From positions 1-50,596 of the forward strand of contig NZ_MUNZ01000069.1 in assembly GCF_002001205.1 (NCBI RefSeq): 50,596 bases of DNA, read 5' to 3'. Both the position numbers and the translations under genes were made by a program. Positions 30,701 through 37,448 of the stretch are shown here, one piece after another (position 1 is the first letter of the stretch; every line of letters starts with the position of its first letter). The notes under the pieces are model-generated. The model did not search any database. It saw only the letters and a program-made list of their open reading frames with translations, and was not told where the DNA came from. Origin of the DNA: Hydrogenophaga sp. A37 (GTDB taxonomy: Bacteria; Pseudomonadota; Gammaproteobacteria; Burkholderiales; Burkholderiaceae_C).

Positions 30701-33700
30701 CCGCCACCACCTCGCGTCCGAAAACCTCATCGGCACCTTTGTGAACACGCTGGTGTTCCGAACCGACCTGAACGGCGACCCGGATTTCCACACCGTGCTG
30801 TCACGGGTGCGCGAAGTCTCCTTAGAAGCCTTCGCGCACCAGGACATGCCGTTCGAGGTGTTGGTGCGCGAACTGGCTGCGAAGCCTGACGGCAGCCGGC
30901 AACCGCTGTTCAACGTGATGTTCAACATGGTGAACTCGCAGGCCCGAGATTGCCACTTCGAGGGGCTGACGTGGTCCCGGCTCGACTTCGACCGGGCGTC
31001 GACCCAGTTCGACCTGACGTTTGTGGCCGACATGCTGTACGACCACGCCCTCGTGATTGAGTACGCCACCGACCTTTTTGCGCCCGAAACCGTGCAACGC
31101 ATGGGGGAGCACCTGCAGCACATCCTGCGTGCCGCGGTACGCGAACCGGGAACCCGTGTGGCCACGCTCCCGCTGCTGGGCGACGCAGAGCGCGACCTTC
31201 TGAAGCAATGGTCGCTCGGGGCCGTCGAAGCGCCAACGGCCCGATCGGTGGCCGAGTGGGTGGCCAACGGATTGCAGCCATCCGCGCAGCAGGTGGCCCT
31301 GGTGTTCGGCAGCGTGCAATTGACCCATCAGCAGCTGGACGAGGCGTCGAACCGGCTGGCCAGGCTGCTGCGCCTGCGCGGTATCGCGCGTGGCACCCGC
31401 GTGGGTGTGTGCCTGCCCCGCAGCCACGACCTCGTCATCGCGCTGCTGGCCGTCCTGAAAACAGGGGCTGCCTACGTGCCGCTGGACCCGGACTACCCCT
31501 GCCAGCGGCTGAACGACCAGATCGCCGATGCCGACCTGGCGCTGCTGCTGACCCACAGTGTGGTGAAGCTGGCAGGCGAGCAGCCACCGCGGCTGCTGAT
31601 CGATGGGAACAGCGCGCTGATCGCAGGCACCGCCGCTGATCCGCTGCCAGCTGATGCCCGACTCGATGCGCATCCCGAAGATCCCGCTTATGTGATCTAC
31701 ACCTCGGGTTCCACGGGGCAGCCCAAGGGCGTGGCCGTGCCGCACCGGGCGGTGGTGAACCTGTTGGCCAGCATGGCACACACGCCTGGCTTCACCGCGC
31801 AAGACCGCCTTCTGGCCGTGACCACACCTGGTTTCGACATCGCGGTCCTGGAGTTGTTTTTGCCTTTGGGGATGGGCGGCACCGTGGTCGTCGCGGGCGA
31901 AAACCAGGTCACCGATGGTCGCGCGCTGGCCGAGATGATGGTGCGCGAGAACATCACGGTGCTGCAAGCCACGCCCTCGCGGTGGCATTTGCTGCTGGAG
32001 GCCGGCTGGGCTGGCAACCCTCAGCTCAAGGCGCTGGTGGGCGGAGAGCCCCTGACCCCCAGCCTGGCCTCACAGTTGCTGGCCCGCTGTGGCGAGGTCT
32101 GGAACATGTACGGACCGACCGAAACCACGGTGTGGTCGAGCTGCTGGCGGGTGTCACCGGACGCCGTTCAAGCCATCGATCTGGGACGCCCCGTGTTGAA
32201 CACCTCGATCCAGGTGCTCGACGAACACCTTCAACCCTGCCCGATTGGTGTTCCTGGAGAGATCTACATCGGAGGCTCTGGCGTCGCCCTCGGCTACCAC
32301 CGGCTCGCAGCACTGACCGCAGAGCGATTCATTGAGCAGACGGGCCATCAGGATCCTCTTCACGCGCGCATTTACCGCACGGGTGACCGGGGGCGCTGGC
32401 GGCACAACGGGTCGCTGGAACATGGTGGCCGGCTGGACGATCAGATCAAATTGCGTGGGTTTCGGGTGGAGCTTGGCGAGATTGAAACCAGGCTGCTGAG
32501 CCACCCGTCCGTGGCGCGCGCGGTGGTGATGCTGCGCGAAGATGTGCCAGGCCAAGCCAGGCTGGTGGCCTACGTGGTGCCTGACGGGTCCATGCCCTCG
32601 CGCGAAGCCCTGCGCGAGCACTTGCGACGCTGGTTGCCCGATCACATGGTGCCCGGCCTGTTTGTCGAAATGGCCAACATCCCCGTGCTGCCCAACGGAA
32701 AAACCAACCGCCGGGCCCTTCCGGTGCCGCCGAGCGGTCAAGCGGGTTCGAACGCACCACCAGCAGTGCCGCGAAACGCCACCGAGACCACCCTCCTCGC
32801 GATCTGGCAAGCGGCTTTGCAGACCGACAGACTTGGCATCCACGACAACTTCTTCGACCTTGGCGGGCACTCGATCCTGGCCGTGGGCGTGGTGAGCCGC
32901 ATTGAAACGGCGCTCAAACGCCCCTGTGCGCTGGCCCTGCTGTTCCAGCACCCGACGGTGGCAGAGCTGGCCGCAGCGCTTGCGCAAACGCAGGCAGAGG
33001 ACACGGTGGACATCCCCGTGGCCGTGCTGCAGCCCCATGGGAGCGGGCCAGGGCTCTTCCTGCTGGCGGGTGCCGAGATGTACCGCCGTCTCGCGCAGCA
33101 ACTGGATCCGGCGATGCCGGTGTACGGCGTGTTCTCGCAAACCGAAATCGACTTGCTGCGTTGGCCGGCAGACGTTGCGCCGCCTGAAGTGTCGGTAGAG
33201 ACGCTGGCGCTGGAGTACCTGGCGCTGATCCGCGGCATTCAACCCCACGGCCCCTATTTTCTCGGTGGCTTTTCGATCGGCGGCCCGCTCGCCTTCGAGG
33301 TGGCCCAGCGTCTGCAACAGGAAGGCGAAGACATTGGCCTGATCGTCTTGCTCGACTCCAAGCTGCCCGGGCGTGGTTTCAAGCATCTGGTGGCGGGTGT
33401 GCTCAGACGCCTGCGGCTGCTCCGTCGCCAGGGTCTGAAGCATCTCCTTCACATCTACAACGTCTATCGACACCAAACCAAGCATCGCCACGAGCCCGGG
33501 AGCCGGCGCATTCAGGCATACGCGCAGGCCATCCGTGCCTACGACGCCGTGCCCAGCGACCTGCCCGTGGTGTTCATGCAGGCGGGTGACGATGCCTCCA
33601 CCGCGCCGGCATACGGCTGGCGTTCACTGGTGCCAGGGTTGACCGTGGAACGCGTGCCGGGTAAACACATGGACATCCTGGAGCCGCCCAACGTCGAGGT

Positions 33701-33830
33701 GTTGGCATCCCTTGTGCGCCAGCACATTGCCAAGGCCAAATCCACGGGTTCCCTCGCCGGGCCAATGGGCAGCACCGCACCGCAACACCCCTCCTCCATG
33801 TCCACCCCATGCGCCTCAGACATTCGTTGA
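27762..33830 (+). CDS. NRPS: FAAL-ACP-C-A(Gly)-PCP-TE, predicted lipo-glycine synthetase
   Basis: 2022 residues. Residues 25-590 are a fatty acyl-AMP ligase (YTSGSTSAPRG, 187-197; WLPWFHDYGLIHG; RTGDLGF). ACP Ser639 in LGGDSLLAT. The C domain (about 705-1150) has MHHIISDQ (His838, His839, Asp843), with Gln instead of the usual Gly at the end of HHxxxDG. A domain: YTSGSTGQPKG (1313-1323) and NMYGPTETT; the code read by eye is D-I-L-Q-L-G-M-V-W, which matches known glycine codes. PCP Ser1704 in LGGHSILAV. TE: Ser1838 in GGFSIGG, His1969 in VPGKHMD. The simplest product is an N-acyl-glycine or its ester/amide formed by the TE. The start may instead be ATG 27780. The 3' end overlaps the next gene by 22 bases. 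Confidence 0.95.
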   Translation: MHRVETMSPKDSCDAQTPIAQRITLRELLRERTADLGDLPAYVFLGSDLEPAQALSYAALGQSAETIARKLRGLTQAGDRVLLAFSNDLEAVQLFWGCILARTLPIPAPAPDTKNVRGSEARLRGIAVDANVALALTHESHVETGRGQIPDVRWHSLQTLLALPQGVDPAVPAAQWEGPADAAYLQYTSGSTSAPRGVEITHGNVLAQCAALMRRLDTHGKRGLIWLPWFHDYGLIHGVIQPLYSGATAFLMPTAQFLLRPLRWLEAIEKHGVTHSGAPDFAYVACVKALARAPGWTARLDNWQVASCGAEPVRATTLNAFAEAFAPFGFHNAALAPSYGLAEAVLAVTVRDTHTPLLQLTLDAQAIERHEVQHALLGAPGTRTLVGCGPPLPGFELCIVDPDTSVPCLPHRIGEIWVAGPSVGRGYWGQPEASAEHFGATLAHAGADPTHHLRTGDLGFMHEGELFVAGRLKDLILVNGRNLYPHDLEQTAEASHPNIRSGGVIAISVDKGLKETAVMLVECSRRPAPDAVRELLDGVQEQVGIEHQLDLHDIVPLPAGALPRTSSGKPMRGAARRLYLQGALEPLRLAAEAPPLLALPQNGDADAPLIDTLTQVWSDVLEHDGIQPDANFFDLGGDSLLATQLVSRLRTRLGVELPISALFESPTVRGLARRVGQAQEQLSHSRPHPTVGPATRHGVRAPGARVTLSHSQERMWFMHELAPHSSAYNVPLAIRLWGLLDLAALQTALEQVVERHEILRTRFIKSPEGAWGEVVSAPPPLIDEVRLALDGAPVSDGVLHRHLAQVTAEPFRLDRCPLLRAQVVHIAEQDAVLLIVMHHIISDQWSFAELGRELAARYSAIRTGAEAALPSLPLQYADHASWHRSWFEGERRANELAYWSRRLDGLEPLPLNYDFPRPLAQSFRGASLRWPLDPDHIVALRGLGAAHGASLSMVLIAALNVMLHRHTGKTDIGIGVPIANRHHLASENLIGTFVNTLVFRTDLNGDPDFHTVLSRVREVSLEAFAHQDMPFEVLVRELAAKPDGSRQPLFNVMFNMVNSQARDCHFEGLTWSRLDFDRASTQFDLTFVADMLYDHALVIEYATDLFAPETVQRMGEHLQHILRAAVREPGTRVATLPLLGDAERDLLKQWSLGAVEAPTARSVAEWVANGLQPSAQQVALVFGSVQLTHQQLDEASNRLARLLRLRGIARGTRVGVCLPRSHDLVIALLAVLKTGAAYVPLDPDYPCQRLNDQIADADLALLLTHSVVKLAGEQPPRLLIDGNSALIAGTAADPLPADARLDAHPEDPAYVIYTSGSTGQPKGVAVPHRAVVNLLASMAHTPGFTAQDRLLAVTTPGFDIAVLELFLPLGMGGTVVVAGENQVTDGRALAEMMVRENITVLQATPSRWHLLLEAGWAGNPQLKALVGGEPLTPSLASQLLARCGEVWNMYGPTETTVWSSCWRVSPDAVQAIDLGRPVLNTSIQVLDEHLQPCPIGVPGEIYIGGSGVALGYHRLAALTAERFIEQTGHQDPLHARIYRTGDRGRWRHNGSLEHGGRLDDQIKLRGFRVELGEIETRLLSHPSVARAVVMLREDVPGQARLVAYVVPDGSMPSREALREHLRRWLPDHMVPGLFVEMANIPVLPNGKTNRRALPVPPSGQAGSNAPPAVPRNATETTLLAIWQAALQTDRLGIHDNFFDLGGHSILAVGVVSRIETALKRPCALALLFQHPTVAELAAALAQTQAEDTVDIPVAVLQPHGSGPGLFLLAGAEMYRRLAQQLDPAMPVYGVFSQTEIDLLRWPADVAPPEVSVETLALEYLALIRGIQPHGPYFLGGFSIGGPLAFEVAQRLQQEGEDIGLIVLLDSKLPGRGFKHLVAGVLRRLRLLRRQGLKHLLHIYNVYRHQTKHRHEPGSRRIQAYAQAIRAYDAVPSDLPVVFMQAGDDASTAPAYGWRSLVPGLTVERVPGKHMDILEPPNVEVLASLVRQHIAKAKSTGSLAGPMGSTAPQHPSSMSTPCASDIR

Positions 33831-34753
33831 AATACCTCCTGGCCTTCGTCCTGAGTGCCTGCGACTGGCACAAGACCCTGGACCCAGCCGAGCTCTCCGC
33901 CCTGTACACGCAACCGCTGCCCCCCCCGGACAAGCCCCTGCGGGTTTTTCACATCGGCCACAGCCTGGTCAACAAGGACGTCCCGATGCTGCTGGAGCAG
34001 TTGGCTGGGAAAGGCCATGATCACCGTTCTCAGCTCGGGTGGGGTGCCTCGCTGAGGTCGCACTGGGAACCGGATGTGCCCGTGAACGGATTCGAGGTGG
34101 AAAATGCCCATCCTCGCTATCAGGATGCCCGTCAGGCCGTCGACAGTGGCCAATTCGACGTGCTGGTGCTGACCGAGTCTGTGGAAATCAAAGACGCAAT
34201 CAAATACCACGACAGCCCCAAATACATCCGCCAATGGGCCCGTGCCGCCCGGGCCGCCAATCCACGGAGCCGCGTCTATCTCTACGAAACGTGGCACGAA
34301 CTGAACGACCCCAAAGGATGGCTACAGCGCGTGGATGAAGACCTGGGCCTGTACTGGGAGGGCGTGCTGTTGGCACAGGGACTGGCGCACGGGGACACCG
34401 GAGGTCCTGTGTACGTCATTCCTGCTGGGCAGGTGATGGCCCGCCTGGTCCGGGAGATCGAAACCCGAGGGGGCGTGGATCGCCTCCGGTCGCGTGAAGA
34501 TCTCTTCTTTCTCAACGAGAAGGGTGAGCGCGACATGATTCACCTGAGTGCACTGGGCAACTACCTGGTCGCCATGACCCACTATGCCGTGCTCTATCAC
34601 CGCCCGCCCCCCGCAGAGCCGCTTGATCTTCAGCTGGTCGACGGCACCCGGTTGCCCCCCATCTCGCCCGAGTTGGCGCAGCTGATGAGCCAGGTGGTCT
34701 GGTCGGTGGTGACCAGCTACCCCAAGACCGGCGTCGCGCAGAACAAGCGTTGA
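33809..34753 (+). CDS. SGNH-hydrolase-like lipoprotein
   Basis: 314 residues. A short lipoprotein signal ends in LSAC (Cys18), followed by Asp at +2, which in enterics keeps a lipoprotein in the inner membrane. VFHIGHSLVNKDVP (about 46-59) looks like block I of SGNH/GDSL esterases with His in place of the middle residue (GHS), and RDMIHLSALGN (about 248-258) fits the DxxH block that supplies the catalytic Asp and His. These features suggest a periplasmic esterase or acyltransferase, perhaps adding or removing acyl groups on the EPS. The gene overlaps the end of the lipo-glycine NRPS by 22 bases, so they are likely co-translated. Function is inferred from weak motifs. Confidence 0.75.
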   Translation: MRLRHSLKYLLAFVLSACDWHKTLDPAELSALYTQPLPPPDKPLRVFHIGHSLVNKDVPMLLEQLAGKGHDHRSQLGWGASLRSHWEPDVPVNGFEVENAHPRYQDARQAVDSGQFDVLVLTESVEIKDAIKYHDSPKYIRQWARAARAANPRSRVYLYETWHELNDPKGWLQRVDEDLGLYWEGVLLAQGLAHGDTGGPVYVIPAGQVMARLVREIETRGGVDRLRSREDLFFLNEKGERDMIHLSALGNYLVAMTHYAVLYHRPPPAEPLDLQLVDGTRLPPISPELAQLMSQVVWSVVTSYPKTGVAQNKR

Positions 34754-34894
34754 TGGCCCTGAAACTCAATGCTGGTCAAAGTCTGTGACGGGTGTCGCCA
34801 TGAGCGTGAACATCCGCATACCTGAGGCAGATCCATCACGCTTGGCTGGCTTCGCCAGGCGCTGAAAGCCATCGCACACCTATACTTCCTCGCC

Positions 34895-36349
34895 ATGGTC
34901 CTCCCCAAGCGACCCCCCAGATCCATCCTCAAACGCCGCGGCAGCATCTCCACGGCCGTACAGACCGTGCTCGATCTTGTGGCCGTGCTGGGGCTTGCCT
35001 TGCTGCTGATCCGTCAGCAAGTCGGCGGACTCACGGCCGACTACTCGATGATGCTGCTGCTGCTGGCCATCGGCATGCTGTTTGCTTATGACCAATTCGG
35101 CGTCTACCGCAGCAACAGCAGTTTCACGCGCAAGGCCCTGACCCATTTCAAGGCCTGGTCGCTGGCCTTCGGTTTCCTTTTGGTTGTCGGCTTCGCGACC
35201 AAGCAGACAGACACATTTTCCCGTCTGTTGCTGGGGCAGCTGTATGTGGGGGGCTACCTGCTGCAGGTGCTGCTGCAGTACCTCAGCCGTCAGGCACAGA
35301 CCCGCGTCATGCGCCACGCGGTGCCGGCTGAAAACGTGCTGATCGTCGGCACGGGAAAGCTCGCGCGCTACCTACAGAACAAGGTGTCGGGCAACCCCTG
35401 GTTGAACCAGCACGTGGTGGGCTGCCTGCAGCTGCCTTCGGCGGCCCAGAGTCGCAGCGGGAAGACGGGTGCATCCCTTTACGAAACCTCTGACTTCGGC
35501 ACCCTCAAGGAACCCAACATCATCGGCCCTCTGGACGAGATGCTGGCCATCATCGACCGACATGATGTGCGCACCGTTTACTTCGCCATTCCTCTGGGCG
35601 AATCAGACCTCATCGAGGACATGTACTTCCAGCTGCTGGACCGCCAGGTAGCGGTTCATTGGGTGCCAGACATCTTTTCACTCCTGCTGGTCAACCACAG
35701 CGTTCGGGAGATCGCAGGACTGCCGGTGTTGACCCTGTCGGAAACCCCTCTGACCGGTACTAGGCTGCTGCTCAAGGCCCTGGAAGATCGCATTCTGGGC
35801 ACCCTCATTCTGATCCTGATTTCGCCCGTTCTCCTGCTCATCGCCATGGCCATCAAGTTGGACAGCGCGGGACCGGTGTTCTTCCGCCAAGCGCGCAAGG
35901 GCTGGAGTGGCCGGGTCTTCCACATCTGGAAGTTCCGAAGCATGTTCGTGCACCAGCCAGATGCCGGTGTGGTTCAGCAGGCCACCCGAAACGACCCCCG
36001 AGTCACCCGCGTCGGGGCCTTCCTTCGCAAGACGAGCCTGGATGAACTGCCTCAGATCTTCAACGTGCTCAACGGGGAGATGTCGCTGGTGGGGCCGCGG
36101 CCACACGCGGTGCAGCACGACGAACAGTACTCCAAGGGTATCGACGTTTACTTCGCGCGACACAACATCAAGCCCGGCATCACTGGCCTGGCCCAGGTGC
36201 GTGGGCTGCGCGGCGAAACCAAGGAGATCGAGCGCATGCAGCAGCGCATCGAGGCGGACATCGAGTACATCAACAACTGGTCGTTGTGGCTCGACTTCAC
36301 CATCTTGCTGCGTACCCTGGGTGCGCTGACGGGCAAGAATGCCTACTGA
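34895..36349 (+). CDS. Undecaprenyl-phosphate glycosylphosphotransferase (WcaJ/GumD-type priming enzyme)
   Basis: 484 residues. Four to five N-terminal transmembrane helices (about 25-140) and a CoA-binding-like central domain (VLIVGTGKLARYLQNK, about 149-164) precede a further helix (LGTLILILISPVLLLIAMAI, about 305-324) and the catalytic domain: GPVFFRQARKGWSGRVF, WKFRSM, DPRVTRVGAFLRKTSLDELPQ-type motif, SLVGPRPHA and KPGITGLAQVRG. This is the full-length architecture of polyisoprenyl-phosphate hexose-1-phosphate transferases that prime EPS and colanic acid synthesis. The first sugar is often glucose or galactose, but this cannot be settled here. It marks the locus as Wzx/Wzy dependent. The following gene overlaps by 11 bases. 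Confidence 0.95.
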   Translation: MVLPKRPPRSILKRRGSISTAVQTVLDLVAVLGLALLLIRQQVGGLTADYSMMLLLLAIGMLFAYDQFGVYRSNSSFTRKALTHFKAWSLAFGFLLVVGFATKQTDTFSRLLLGQLYVGGYLLQVLLQYLSRQAQTRVMRHAVPAENVLIVGTGKLARYLQNKVSGNPWLNQHVVGCLQLPSAAQSRSGKTGASLYETSDFGTLKEPNIIGPLDEMLAIIDRHDVRTVYFAIPLGESDLIEDMYFQLLDRQVAVHWVPDIFSLLLVNHSVREIAGLPVLTLSETPLTGTRLLLKALEDRILGTLILILISPVLLLIAMAIKLDSAGPVFFRQARKGWSGRVFHIWKFRSMFVHQPDAGVVQQATRNDPRVTRVGAFLRKTSLDELPQIFNVLNGEMSLVGPRPHAVQHDEQYSKGIDVYFARHNIKPGITGLAQVRGLRGETKEIERMQQRIEADIEYINNWSLWLDFTILLRTLGALTGKNAY

Positions 36350-37220
36350 ACTTGTTCGTCCGGTTCCCGGCGCCCAGACGCACTGGAACTACCTTCCCAG
36401 CACACCCCGCTTGGGAATCGTGTTGCGTCGCTGGGTCGCCCGCCGGGCCCGTCTGGATGCGCCGGCTTGGAAGCTGCTGGCGCCCCCGTCGACCACCGGC
36501 CAGTGGCTGATGTACTTCATGTACCTGCCCCAGGGGCAGCTGTCGCCGCAGCACCGCTTCACGCTGGAGCGTCTGGCGGTGGAAGATGCCCAACTCATGA
36601 TCGTTTGCGCTTGCCCGCCCGATCACCCGGTGCTGGCAGAACTCCAGAACCATTGCGACGCTCTTTGCTGGAAAGCGGTCAAAGGCTTTGACTTCTCGGC
36701 GTACGCAATCGGCTTGACCGAACTGGCGCGACATGCACCGGACTCCGATGTCATGGTATTCAACGACTCGATGTTGGGCCCCTTCGCACCGTTGACACCC
36801 TTCATCGAGAAATCCCGGTGGCGTCTTTCCGGATTGAGCGCCAGCTCGATGGAGGAAAACCACCTGCAGTCCTTTGCCCTGATCGTTCGCCAGCTCAACG
36901 CCGAGTTCCTGCAAGCGGTCGCCCCCGTGATATCCACCAAATGGTGCTACGACGCCTCAGGGCCTGTCATTTTGCTGCAGGAAACCCGTCTGGCCCGCGT
37001 CGCCAGCCATCACATGAGCGTGGGCGCCTTCTGGTACACCGACGGCTCGAGCTACCAGGACCTGTGCCTGAACTGCCCGGAACAGATGCTGGATGCTGGA
37101 TTTCCGCTGCTCAAACGGTCCTTGTACGGTAAGTTCGCCAGTGGTTTTCAGGACCCGTCGGTGATGCAAGCATTGTTGCATCGGCTGGGGCACCCGGATC
37201 TGCTTGGCACCAAGGCCTGA
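36339..37220 (+). CDS. Rhamnan-synthesis-F-like glycosyltransferase/LPS biosynthesis protein
   Basis: 293 residues overlapping the priming transferase gene by 11 bases. MYFMYLPQGQLSPQHRFTLE (about 58-77) and VMVFNDSMLGPF (about 137-148), then WRLSGLSAS and ENHLQSFALI (about 160-180), resemble the RgpF family (PF05045), where the first block corresponds to the 'phydfw..h...L' type acceptor part and FNDS is a conserved core. RgpF proteins act in rhamnose-glucose polysaccharide assembly. No membrane segment. Cytoplasmic GT for the repeat unit is the best guess; the sugar is unknown. Confidence 0.7.
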   Translation: MPTELVRPVPGAQTHWNYLPSTPRLGIVLRRWVARRARLDAPAWKLLAPPSTTGQWLMYFMYLPQGQLSPQHRFTLERLAVEDAQLMIVCACPPDHPVLAELQNHCDALCWKAVKGFDFSAYAIGLTELARHAPDSDVMVFNDSMLGPFAPLTPFIEKSRWRLSGLSASSMEENHLQSFALIVRQLNAEFLQAVAPVISTKWCYDASGPVILLQETRLARVASHHMSVGAFWYTDGSSYQDLCLNCPEQMLDAGFPLLKRSLYGKFASGFQDPSVMQALLHRLGHPDLLGTKA

Positions 37221-37448
37221 ACAGCGTGCGGCCGTCGCTGATGCTCAGCTTCAGGCATCGGTCGGTCGAAGCGGGGGCTGCTGATCAGGTGACCTCCACT
37301 TTTGATGGGTGCGAAGGCATGGGCGGGTCACGCCCTCGTCGCATACTGTGTCAAACAATTTCGCAATCTTTGCTCTTGCCTATAGCAGGAAATCTAGCTG
37401 AATTCAGAGGCGGCTGCAGTTTTAATCTCCCTCTCACGAGAACCCAAG

